From the NCBI RefSeq assembly GCF_000379525.1, contig NZ_KB902441.1:1-46927 (forward strand): a stretch of DNA of 46,927 bases, given 5' to 3'. Under the pieces are notes generated by a model. The model was not told the DNA's origin. It did not search any database and worked only from the letters and a program-made list of their open reading frames with translations. Of the stretch, positions 34,577 to 43,646 are shown piece after piece; the stretch's first letter is position 1, and the number at the start of each line of letters is the position of its first letter. Source of the stretch: Lamprocystis purpurea DSM 4197 (lineage in GTDB: Bacteria; Pseudomonadota; Gammaproteobacteria; Chromatiales; Chromatiaceae). The position numbers and the translations under genes are program-made.

Positions 34577-35121
34577 CGACCCCTGCAACCCCGCGGATCA
34601 CCGTCGCAACCGCCTGGCTGGACGGTTGCTCCGGCTGCCATATGTCGTTCCTGGACATGGACGAGCGGCTGGTGGACTTGGCTCAGAAGATCGACATCGT
34701 CTACAGCCCGTTGGTGGACGCCAAAGAACTGCCGGAGCAGGTGGATGTCGGTATTCTTGAAGGATCGATCTCGTCCGAGTCGGATTTGCATCATGCGAAG
34801 GAGTTCCGCAAACACTGCAAACTCCTGATCAGCCTCGGCGACTGTGCCGTCAACGGCAATGTCCCGGCCATGCGCAACCCCTTCAAGCTGGCGGATGTCA
34901 TGGATCGGGCCTACCGCGAGAATGTCGACCTCCAGCCGCAACTGCCGACCGTGGGCGTGCCGGTGCTGTTTCAGCAGGTACGCCCGATCCACGGCTGCGT
35001 GAAAGTCGACGTGTTCGTTCCCGGCTGTCCGCCCCACGCCGACGCCATCTTTTATGTACTGAACGAGCTGATTGAGGGACGCACGCCCGACCCCAGTCGG
35101 GTCACCCGCTTCGGCGCCTGA
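34573..35121 (+). CDS. hoxY: NAD-linked [NiFe] hydrogenase small subunit HoxY
   Basis: The 182-aa protein is the short, single-cluster small subunit of group 3d hydrogenases. It has no Tat signal, as expected for a cytoplasmic enzyme. Proximal [4Fe-4S] ligands are in [12 protein letters not shown] (Cys19, Cys22), SLGDCAVNG and VPGCPPHAD. It relays electrons from the HoxH [NiFe] site to HoxEFU. Its ATG overlaps the hoxU stop, with ggaggc upstream. A small gene of unknown function, not hoxH, follows after 20 bp. Confidence 0.97.
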   Translation: MTTPATPRITVATAWLDGCSGCHMSFLDMDERLVDLAQKIDIVYSPLVDAKELPEQVDVGILEGSISSESDLHHAKEFRKHCKLLISLGDCAVNGNVPAMRNPFKLADVMDRAYRENVDLQPQLPTVGVPVLFQQVRPIHGCVKVDVFVPGCPPHADAIFYVLNELIEGRTPDPSRVTRFGA

Positions 35122-35141
35122 TTGCAGAGGAACCAAGACCG

Positions 35142-35435
35142 ATGGCCGCTAACGAACCCAATAGCGAAGACGGACTCCTCGTCGTCTTGCTTGACCGGAT
35201 GCGCACGCAGCGCCTGCCGCGCATCCTGGGCATTAAGACCAAGGTCGACGCGGGCGGCGCCCTCGATCAGTCCGACATCGACTTCCTGAACGAGATCTTC
35301 GACGACGCGAACAACAATAAGGCGATCTGGGACCGCCATCCGGAACTCCATGACATCGCCGCGCAGATGGTCTCGCTCTACCGCGAGATCACCGCGCGCG
35401 CCCTGGCCAATGAGGGCGGGGCTTCACCCGCGTGA
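35142..35435 (+). CDS. Small unknown protein within the hox operon
   Basis: The 97-aa soluble, acidic protein (LLVVLLDRMRTQRLPRILGI, then DIDFLNEIFDDANNN, then WDRHPELHDIAAQMVSLYRE) is predicted to be helical and has no Cys. I do not recognise a named function. It has a clear agagga ribosome binding site 10 nt upstream and sits between hoxY and hoxH with gaps of 20 and 54 bp, so it is very probably co-transcribed. Its position suggests a role tied to the hydrogenase, such as assembly, but that is inference only. Confidence 0.8.
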   Translation: MAANEPNSEDGLLVVLLDRMRTQRLPRILGIKTKVDAGGALDQSDIDFLNEIFDDANNNKAIWDRHPELHDIAAQMVSLYREITARALANEGGASPA

Positions 35436-35489
35436 CCCGTAGCGCACCCGGCGCGCCCTCCCAACCGATTTTCCAAGGGGACTGAACCC

Positions 35490-36917
35490 ATGAGCCGCAC
35501 CATCACCATCGAACCGGTCACTCGCATCGAGGGTCATGCCCGCATCACACTCCAGCTCGGTGACCAGGGCGAGGTTGAGGATGCCCGGTTTCACCTCACC
35601 CAGTTCCGCGGCTTCGAGAAGTTCTGCGAGGGTCGCCCCTACCGCGAGATGCCGGCGCTGACCGCCCGGACCTGCGGCATCTGTCCGGTCAGCCATGTGC
35701 TTGCCTCCAACAAGGCGTGCGATCACCTGCTCTCGGTCACCATCCCGCCCACGGCCGAGAAGCTGCGGCGGATCATGAACCTCGCCCAGATCACCCAGTC
35801 CCACGCCCTGTCCTTCTTCCATCTGTCCTCGCCCGACCTGCTGCTGGGCTGGGACTCGGACCCGGCCACCCGCAATATCTTCGGGGTCATGCGTCAGGAC
35901 CCGGCCCTGGCCAAAGACGGGATTCGGCTGCGGCAGATCGGCCAGATGATCATCGAGATCCTGGCCGGCAAGAAGATCCATCCCACCTGGGTGGTTCCGG
36001 GCGGGGTCGCCGAAGCCCTGACCCAGGAGAAGCGCGAAGCCATCCTCAAGCTCCTGCCCGAGGGGCTGGAAATCGCCAAGCGCACCTATGGCTTCTTCAA
36101 GACACTGGTCCCCAAATTCAAGGACGAGACCAGCCACTTCGGCACCCGGCCCACGATGTTCATGAGCCTGGTCACGCCCAAGGGCAATCTCGAGCACTAT
36201 GACGGCTTCCTGCGCATCAAGGACGCGCAGGGGCGGATCGTGGAGGACATGGTGCCGACGGTGGACTACCAGCGTCTGGTGGGCGAGGCGGTGGAAGACT
36301 TCAGCTACATGAAGTTCCCCTACTACAAGCCCATGGGCTATCCCAAGGGCGTCTATCGGGTCGGCCCCCTGGCGCGACTCAACAACGCGGAAGCCTGTGG
36401 AACACCCTATGCCGACGTGGCCCTGGCCGAGTTCCATATGCTGCAGGAATACGGTCCCATCACCAGCAGCTTCCACTACCACTACGCGCGGCTGGTCGAG
36501 ATCATCTTCGCCATCGAGATGATGGAGCGGCTGCTCAAGGACCCGGACATCCTGGATCATCGCGTCCGCGCCCGAGCCCGCAGCAACCGCGACGAGGGCA
36601 TCGGTGTGTCCGAGGCGCCGCGCGGCACGCTGATGCACCACTACCGCATCGACGATGACGGACTCATCACCTGGGTCAACCTGATCATTGCCACCGGACA
36701 TAACAACCTGGCCATGAATCAGGCCATCCGTCAGGTCGCGGACGCCTATGTCGACGGCAATCACCTCCAGGAAGGCATGCTGAACCGGGTCGAGGCCGTC
36801 ATCCGCTGCTACGACCCCTGCCTGTCCTGCGCCTCACACGCGTTCGGGCAAATGCCGCTGGTGATCGAACTCAAGGACGCCGCGGGTCAGGTGGTTGATC
36901 GGTTGACGCGGGGCTAG
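35490..36917 (+). CDS. hoxH: NAD-linked [NiFe] hydrogenase large subunit HoxH
   Basis: The 475-aa catalytic subunit carries the two [NiFe] motifs: RTCGICPVSH (Cys62, Cys65) and DPCLSCASH (Cys444, Cys447, His450). A 25-residue C-terminal tail after His450 should be cut by the endopeptidase HoxW, encoded about 200 bp downstream. The N-terminal EPVTRIEGHARI motif is standard. The enzyme reversibly couples H2 to NAD+/NADH in the cytoplasm. An aagggga ribosome binding region precedes the ATG. A REP palindrome lies 59 bp after the stop. Confidence 0.98.
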   Translation: MSRTITIEPVTRIEGHARITLQLGDQGEVEDARFHLTQFRGFEKFCEGRPYREMPALTARTCGICPVSHVLASNKACDHLLSVTIPPTAEKLRRIMNLAQITQSHALSFFHLSSPDLLLGWDSDPATRNIFGVMRQDPALAKDGIRLRQIGQMIIEILAGKKIHPTWVVPGGVAEALTQEKREAILKLLPEGLEIAKRTYGFFKTLVPKFKDETSHFGTRPTMFMSLVTPKGNLEHYDGFLRIKDAQGRIVEDMVPTVDYQRLVGEAVEDFSYMKFPYYKPMGYPKGVYRVGPLARLNNAEACGTPYADVALAEFHMLQEYGPITSSFHYHYARLVEIIFAIEMMERLLKDPDILDHRVRARARSNRDEGIGVSEAPRGTLMHHYRIDDDGLITWVNLIIATGHNNLAMNQAIRQVADAYVDGNHLQEGMLNRVEAVIRCYDPCLSCASHAFGQMPLVIELKDAAGQVVDRLTRG

Positions 36918-36975
36918 TCCCGCGTTCCATTGGACGTTATCGCCTTTGAACCTGATATCCGGACGAGCCCGTGGT

Positions 36976-37004
36976 GTAGGGGCGGGTTTCAAACCCGCCC
37001 CTAC
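36976..37004. repeat. 29-bp palindromic REP, copy 3
   Basis: A perfect palindrome with the gtaggggcgggttt arm around a central C. The left flank is cctgatatccggac and the right flank gtccggttatcacgtccgac. It lies between hoxH and hoxW and could stabilise the upstream hox mRNA or attenuate transcription into hoxW. Confidence 0.9.
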
Positions 37005-37050
37005 GTCCGGTTATCACGTCCGACGGCGATAAAGGCATCCTAAACCGTCA

Positions 37051-37069
37051 TTCCGGCAGGATGCCGGAA
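37051..37069. repeat. Hairpin ttccggca / tgccggaa
   Basis: An 8-bp perfect inverted repeat with a 3-nt loop (gga), 53 bp before hoxW. The window's last bases (gattccggcagg, 46916-46927) begin the same motif, so it is probably a dispersed repeat. Confidence 0.6.
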
Positions 37070-37122
37070 GCACGTCGCCACGGAGGGTTCCTCGCGGCCG
37101 GCACGGACTTGCAGGAAGAACC

Positions 37123-37578
37123 ATGACCCAGCACAAGACCCTCATCATCGGCTACGGCAGCCCCATCCGCGGCGACGACGCCATCGGCCCGCTGGCGGCG
37201 GACGCCCTGGCGGCCGGCCCCCTGCCCGCGGGAGTCAACGTCATCTCCCGCCATATCCTCACCGCCGAGTTGGTGGAAGACATCGTCGCCGCCGACCGGG
37301 TGATCTTTCTCGACGCCACGGTCGAGGGCGAGCCTGGTGAGGTACGCGTGCGCAGCCTTGCGCCGGACGCATCGGCCATGTCGACCATGGCCCACTTCCT
37401 GGATCCGCGGGAACTCCTCGCCTGGAGTCAGGCGCTCTACCAGCATGAACCCGAGGCTTACCTGGTCTCCGCCGCCGGCGCCTTCTTCGAGTATTCAAAC
37501 TACACCCTGACGCCCGCCGCAGCCGCCGCCCTGGAACCGATGATCGAGCGGGTACGCGAGTTGATTGCGGCGAATTAG
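37123..37578 (+). CDS. hoxW: Hydrogenase maturation endopeptidase HoxW
   Basis: The 151-aa protein belongs to the HyaD/HybD/HoxW peptidases that remove the C-terminal tail of the large subunit after nickel insertion. The nickel-sensing residues fall in IIGYGSPIRGDDAIGP (conserved Asp), in FLDATVEGEPGE (conserved Asp) and in the STMAHFLDP segment (conserved His). Its position downstream of hoxH makes HoxH the expected substrate. The ATG has an aggaag element 6 nt upstream. Two intergenic repeats separate it from hoxH, so it may be expressed partly on its own. Confidence 0.93.
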   Translation: MTQHKTLIIGYGSPIRGDDAIGPLAADALAAGPLPAGVNVISRHILTAELVEDIVAADRVIFLDATVEGEPGEVRVRSLAPDASAMSTMAHFLDPRELLAWSQALYQHEPEAYLVSAAGAFFEYSNYTLTPAAAAALEPMIERVRELIAAN

Positions 37579-37614
37579 GTAACGCGTCGGAAATAAATGA
37601 AATAACGAATAAAA

Positions 37615-37717
37615 TCGTTGTCGTTGTCGTTGTCGTAATCGCAGAAGCAATTCCAATGCGGGCATGCGCAGCCCGATGCCGATCGGTTTTCGATTCGATT
37701 ACGACAACGACAACGAC
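37615..37717. repeat. Hexanucleotide-repeat hairpin upstream of phosphoribulokinase
   Basis: The left arm is built from tandem tcgttg/gtcgtt units ending gtaatcg (37615-37641). The right arm begins cgattacgacaacgacaacg (from 37696). Twenty-two bp are perfectly complementary around a 54-nt loop. The repeat lies between hoxW and the phosphoribulokinase gene (start 37845). The remaining bases to 37844 show no gene. Confidence 0.85.
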
Positions 37718-37844
37718 CGAGACCCCGAAGCCTTGCCCTATGGGCCGCGACTCCGCCTCCCGCTCGGCACCGGGGTGACACCCAAAGCCGGTCTCGGCAC
37801 CTCAAACCAAGCCTGGAAAAAACGAGAGTATCGAGGAGAGCCCC

Positions 37845-38726
37845 ATGTCCCGAAACCACCCCATTGTTGCAGTGACCGGTTCGTCAGGGGCCGGTACCAG
37901 CACCGTCAAGAAGGCGGTCGAGAAGATTTTCCACCGGGTTGGCGCGCGTGCAGCCTTCGTGGAAGGCGACAGCTTTCATCGGTACGACCGGAAGCAGATG
38001 AAGGAGGAGTTGGCAAAGACCAAGCTCGAGGGCACGAATCTGAGTCATTTCGGCCCGGAGGGCAATCTGTTCGACAAGCAGTTCGAACTCTTCCGCAACT
38101 ACGGCCGCACCGGCACGGGTGAGCGCCGACATTACATCCACGACGAGGAGCAGGCGGTCAAATTCGGTCAGGAACCCGGTACCTTCACCCCCTGGGAGCC
38201 GATCCCCGAGGGCTCGGACCTGCTGTTCTACGAAGGGCTACACGGCGGGGTGGTGGCCGGCGACATCGACATGGCGAAGGAGGTCGATCTGCTGATCGGC
38301 GTCTGCCCTACCATCAATCTGGAATGGGTGCAGAAAATCCAGCGCGATACCAAAGAGCGCGGTTATAGCCAGGAGGACGTGATGTTCAACATTTACCGGC
38401 GCATGCACGACTACATGCACTACATCCTGCCGCAGTTCTCCTGCACCCATATCAACTTCCAGCGCATCCCCCTGACCGACACCTCCAACCCCTTCTGCGT
38501 CGCCAATATCCCGACGCTCGACCAGAGCATGGTGATGATCCACTTCCTGGAGCCCAAGCCCAGCGTGGAATACAAGCTGCAACTGCGGGGCCTGATTGAA
38601 GGCACCATGATCACCGGCTTCAATACCCTGGTGGTTCCAGGGGGCAAGATGATCTACGCGATGGAGTTGATCCTCACCGAACTCATCATGGGCCTGATGA
38701 AGAAGCGCGGGCACTCAGGGAGCTGA
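37845..38726 (+). CDS. prkB: Phosphoribulokinase
   Basis: The 293-aa enzyme phosphorylates ribulose 5-phosphate to the RuBisCO substrate ribulose 1,5-bisphosphate in the Calvin cycle. The P-loop is VTGSSGAGTST (from Val10), followed by a FVEGDSFHRYDR segment with the catalytic Asp, LFYEGLHGG (Walker B region) and the NIYRRMHDYMHYILPQFS segment (in part: RRMHDYMHYI). The length matches proteobacterial (octameric) type enzymes, with no redox-regulatory Cys pair at the P-loop as in plants and cyanobacteria. A gaggaga element precedes the ATG. It is followed by a REP palindrome. Confidence 0.97.
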   Translation: MSRNHPIVAVTGSSGAGTSTVKKAVEKIFHRVGARAAFVEGDSFHRYDRKQMKEELAKTKLEGTNLSHFGPEGNLFDKQFELFRNYGRTGTGERRHYIHDEEQAVKFGQEPGTFTPWEPIPEGSDLLFYEGLHGGVVAGDIDMAKEVDLLIGVCPTINLEWVQKIQRDTKERGYSQEDVMFNIYRRMHDYMHYILPQFSCTHINFQRIPLTDTSNPFCVANIPTLDQSMVMIHFLEPKPSVEYKLQLRGLIEGTMITGFNTLVVPGGKMIYAMELILTELIMGLMKKRGHSGS

Positions 38727-38769
38727 CAGTCGCTTAGCCTTCGTACCTGATATCCGGACAGACTCTCGT

Positions 38770-38798
38770 GTAGGGGCGGGTTTAAAACCCGCCCCTAC
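38770..38798. repeat. 29-bp palindromic REP, copy 4
   Basis: The arms gtaggggcgggttt and aaacccgcccctac surround a central A here instead of C. Flanks cctgatatccggacagac and gtccggctatcacgtccgac are the conserved long version. It lies 43 bp after the phosphoribulokinase stop. Confidence 0.9.
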
Positions 38799-38823
38799 GT
38801 CCGGCTATCACGTCCGACGGCTA

Positions 38824-38847
38824 CTGGTCGGGCGCAGGCCCGACCAG
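38824..38847. terminator. Strong hairpin between convergent genes (possible terminator)
   Basis: A 10-bp perfect stem (ctggtcgggc / gcccgaccag) with a GCAG tetraloop lies between the convergent phosphoribulokinase (ends 38726) and FIST (ends 38860) genes. There is no T-run on either side, so termination is possible but not standard; it may equally be another intergenic repeat. Confidence 0.4.
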
Positions 38848-38859
38848 CAAGCGGTGCGC

Positions 38860-39978
38860 TCAGGTAAAGAGCGTCAAGACCCCGGTGTAGCCGTAGAGGC
38901 GATCCTGGGAGATCTCACCGCTGGCGTAGAAGCCGACCAACGGAAAGTCTCCCAGCGTATCGCGGATCTGCTTCAATTCGGCCGAGTCGGGTCCGAACAG
39001 ATTGGCGCCGCGCCCAAGACATGAGCAATAGACCCCGCCGCGCGGCGGGGCCCGCAGCCGCCCCTTGAGTGAACGCAACATCCGATCCAGGTCCTCGCGG
39101 GCCGTGGCCGTATCACGTCGGCAGAACATCAGTTCCCGGCCCTGTTCGACCGCATCGCCCACGGCCACCAGGCCCTCGTTGGGGTCGATGCCGACCAGAT
39201 TGCGGACCAGATAGTCTCCGGTGTCCGAACCCTGAATGGGCAGCCCGACAAAGATTTGCCCGCCGATCCGCATCAGGTCGCGCGACAACTCCTCGCCGAT
39301 ATCCTCCTTGAGCACGTCCAGGGCCGGCCGACCGTCCAGCGTGATCAGAATGTTGCGTTGAGCGGCCGTGATGGTGCGGTGCGGACCGATGGGTGAGCAA
39401 CCCTGACTGAGACGGGTGATCAGCCCGACCTCTTCGGCGAACAGTACCCCGGAGATGCCGTCCTGATGCAAGCCGTTGGCGATCGTGTAGGTGGTGCCGC
39501 GTGAACTGGCGAACCCGCCCACCAGAAAGCCGGCGCAGGTGCGCTGCGCAAGTTGTTTGATCAAGTCCTCGGTATCCCCGTTCGCGGGGTCGGCGTGGAC
39601 CAGGGCGAGCAGCGGTCGATGGGCCGCGATCCACCCGGCGCTGTGCGCATCGAACGCATCCAGGTCCTTGACCACACTCGGGAAGACGTGGAAGCCGTCA
39701 GACGGAAACTCACCCAGCATCAGCGCCGCGGCCGGCTCCTCGTAGTATTCGACCCCGGTCGCGCAGATGCCGATGCCCACCGCCCCCACCCATGCCTGCA
39801 CCCCGGTGGCGGTGCGCACATGGGCCAGCAAGTCGCCGAGCTCATCCGCCAGCGAATCCGTCACATAGAGAAAACCCAGATTGGCGCCAGTCGGGATCGG
39901 GCCGAGCCGGTCCAGACAGTCGTCCGCGATCACACGCCAGTCGGCGCCCTCAGCGTGGGCAAATCGAAATGGATGCAT
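38860..39978 (-). CDS. FIST-domain sensor-like protein
   Basis: The 372-aa cytoplasmic protein has a FIST_N half (LGFLYVTDSLADELGDLLAH to GVLFAEEVG) and a FIST_C half (VFVGLPI-like GQIFVGLPIQGSD, then GGVYCSCLGRGANLFG and LVGFYASGEI). FIST domains bind small ligands, and some occur in signal-transduction proteins. The GVYCSCLGRG and FYASGEI motifs are typical. No output domain is fused. The gene lies 57 bp upstream of the end of parE's coding strand neighbour order, on the same strand as parE and downstream of it, so the two may be co-transcribed. Confidence 0.88.
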   Translation of the reverse strand: MHPFRFAHAEGADWRVIADDCLDRLGPIPTGANLGFLYVTDSLADELGDLLAHVRTATGVQAWVGAVGIGICATGVEYYEEPAAALMLGEFPSDGFHVFPSVVKDLDAFDAHSAGWIAAHRPLLALVHADPANGDTEDLIKQLAQRTCAGFLVGGFASSRGTTYTIANGLHQDGISGVLFAEEVGLITRLSQGCSPIGPHRTITAAQRNILITLDGRPALDVLKEDIGEELSRDLMRIGGQIFVGLPIQGSDTGDYLVRNLVGIDPNEGLVAVGDAVEQGRELMFCRRDTATAREDLDRMLRSLKGRLRAPPRGGVYCSCLGRGANLFGPDSAELKQIRDTLGDFPLVGFYASGEISQDRLYGYTGVLTLFT

Positions 39979-40035
39979 ACTTTGTGCCCTCGGTCACTTT
40001 CGCTTCAGCCCGGACAGAACAATTCAGCCACATCT

Positions 40036-42051
<2,016 letters not shown>

Positions 42052-42072
42052 CTAAACCCTGATGCAAACCCA

Positions 42073-42339
42073 ATGAAGAAAGCCGCTGCCACCTCCCCGC
42101 CCCCCTTCGAGCAATCCCTGAGCGAACTGGAGGCCATCGTCGACGCCCTGGAGAAGGGCGAGATGACCCTGGAGGAGTCCTTGGGCGCCTTTGAGCGCGG
42201 CGTCACCCTGACCCGCGCCTGCCGCCAGGCCCTGGAGGCCGCTGAGCAGCGGGTCCGCATCCTCACCGACGGCCGGCCCGACGCCGAGCCCGAACCCTTC
42301 AGTACTCCATCGAAGACACCCGGCACCCCACATGAGTGA
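42073..42339 (+). CDS. xseB: Exodeoxyribonuclease VII small subunit
   Basis: The 88-aa protein has the XseB pattern (FEQSLSELEAIVDALEKGEM, then LEESLGAFERGVTLTRAC, then LEAAEQRVRIL). It partners XseA in degrading single-stranded DNA. The ATG at 42073 is chosen because the family begins with a short basic Lys-Lys segment; an upstream in-frame ATG at 42019 would add unrelated residues. The stop overlaps the ispA start by 8 bp, the common xseB-ispA arrangement. Confidence 0.95.
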   Translation: MKKAAATSPPPFEQSLSELEAIVDALEKGEMTLEESLGAFERGVTLTRACRQALEAAEQRVRILTDGRPDAEPEPFSTPSKTPGTPHE

Positions 42340-43225
42340 ATCAGAACTGGACTCCTTTCGGGCACGCTGCGTCGCGCGTGTCCAGGCGACGCTCGACCAG
42401 CTCCTGCCCGCCCCGCAGATCGAGCCCACGCGCCTGCACGAGGCCATGCGCTACAGCGTCATGAACGGCGGCAAACGCATCCGCCCCCTGCTGTGCTACG
42501 CCGCCGGCGAGGCCTTGGGCGTCGCCCCGGCGCTACTCGACCGGCCCGCCGCGGCGGTGGAACTGATCCACGCCTATTCGCTCATCCATGACGACCTGCC
42601 GGCCATGGACGACGATGAACTGCGCCGGGGCCGCCCGACCTGCCATAAGGCCTTCGACGAGGCAACCGCCATCCTCGCCGGCGATGCGCTCCAGACGCTC
42701 GCCTTTCAAACCCTGGCCGAAGCAACTGACCTCAGTGCCGCGGCGCGGGTCAGCATGGTCGCCGCCCTCGCCCAGGCGAGCGGCTCGCGCGGCATGGCCG
42801 GCGGCCAGGCCCTGGATTTGGCGGCCGAGGGCAAGCACCTCGACCGCGTGATGCTGGAGCACATCCACATCCACAAGACCGGCGCCCTGATCCGCTCCGC
42901 CGTGCGCCTCGCCATCCTCGCCGAGGGTCCGCTGGACGTCGAACACGCCGAACGCCTGGACCGCTATGCCAAGTGCGTCGGTCTGGCCTTCCAGATTCAG
43001 GATGACGTGCTCGACGTGATCGCCGAAACCGCCGTCACCGGCAAGACCCGCGGGCGCGATCAGGAACTCGACAAATCCACCTACCCCTCGGTCGTCGGCC
43101 TGAGCGAGGCCAAGGAAATGGCCAACAACCTGTTGACCGACGCGCTCACCGCCGTCTCTGTATTCCCAAGCCGCGCCGACCCGCTGCGCTGGGTGGTCGA
43201 GTCGCTGCTGCGGCGGACGGCCTGA
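42332..43225 (+). CDS. ispA: Farnesyl diphosphate synthase (polyprenyl synthetase)
   Basis: The 297-aa enzyme condenses dimethylallyl and isopentenyl diphosphate to geranyl and farnesyl diphosphate for quinones, carotenoids and cell wall lipids. Landmarks are MNGGKRIRPLL, the first Asp-rich motif HDDLPAMDDDELRRG with the two-residue insertion typical of type II bacterial enzymes, GGQALDLAAEG, and the second Asp-rich motif FQIQDDVLDV. It overlaps xseB. The dxs gene that often follows is absent; the next 420 bp hold a repeat and no gene. Confidence 0.95.
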   Translation: MSESELDSFRARCVARVQATLDQLLPAPQIEPTRLHEAMRYSVMNGGKRIRPLLCYAAGEALGVAPALLDRPAAAVELIHAYSLIHDDLPAMDDDELRRGRPTCHKAFDEATAILAGDALQTLAFQTLAEATDLSAAARVSMVAALAQASGSRGMAGGQALDLAAEGKHLDRVMLEHIHIHKTGALIRSAVRLAILAEGPLDVEHAERLDRYAKCVGLAFQIQDDVLDVIAETAVTGKTRGRDQELDKSTYPSVVGLSEAKEMANNLLTDALTAVSVFPSRADPLRWVVESLLRRTA

Positions 43226-43272
43226 GCAGCGGGGCACGACTGTTATCTCGTCGGGCAGGGGAAGTGTCCCCC

Positions 43273-43365
43273 GTGGGAGCGGCGTCCCGCCGCGATGGGT
43301 GCCGCGGTGACCTCGAACGGTAGGGCTATGCGCCCGGCCCCATCGCGGCGGGACGCCGCTCCCAC
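43273..43365. repeat. Perfect 27-bp inverted repeat downstream of ispA
   Basis: Arms gtgggagcggcgtcccgccg (start of the 27-bp left arm, 43273-43299) and its exact complement (43339-43365, ending gccgctcccac) enclose a 39-nt loop. Each arm itself contains a smaller palindrome (gcggcgtcccgccgc). The structure is a BIME-like pair of REP units. It lies 47 bp past the ispA stop. Confidence 0.9.
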
Positions 43366-43646
43366 AGGGTCGCTGCGCGACTTTCACGGTAAAGCCTCGA
43401 CCTCCAGTGCGTAAGGTTCGGGCACTGGCCGAAACGATGATCAAGGCCGCCGCGACGAGCCAAGCGTCAAGAGTGAAGCCAATGACCTGTATGAACCAGA
43501 AGCGCACAGCCTTTAGGCGGCATCCAACCGTTTCGGACGGGGCGAATGCCCCTTCCCGCCGCGGTACTCAGGCTAAGTCTAGCGACAGCGACGGCGCGAT
43601 GGAAGAAAGCCGATTGGTCACAGGTGTCCGGACTTCACCGAAGGCC
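43366..43646. other. No supported gene
   Basis: A minus-strand GTG frame here begins RFWFIQVIGFTLDAWLVAAA and looks like a short membrane peptide, but it has no ribosome binding site and runs on into antisense of the repeat and ispA. I see no convincing gene, promoter or repeat in this 281-bp interval. Confidence 0.4.

Noticed and set aside
37615-37717. Tandem hexamers considered as a CRISPR-like array
   Set aside because: Units are contiguous without spacers and form one hairpin; no cas gene is present. No CRISPR array is seen in the window.
38824-38847. Intrinsic terminator for both convergent genes
   Set aside because: The stem is strong, but neither strand has the T-run of a standard intrinsic terminator, so I keep it only as a low-confidence terminator.
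43340-43507. Short minus-strand membrane-like peptide
   Set aside because: It has a GTG start without ribosome binding site and runs into antisense of a repeat and ispA; a chance hydrophobic frame is more likely.
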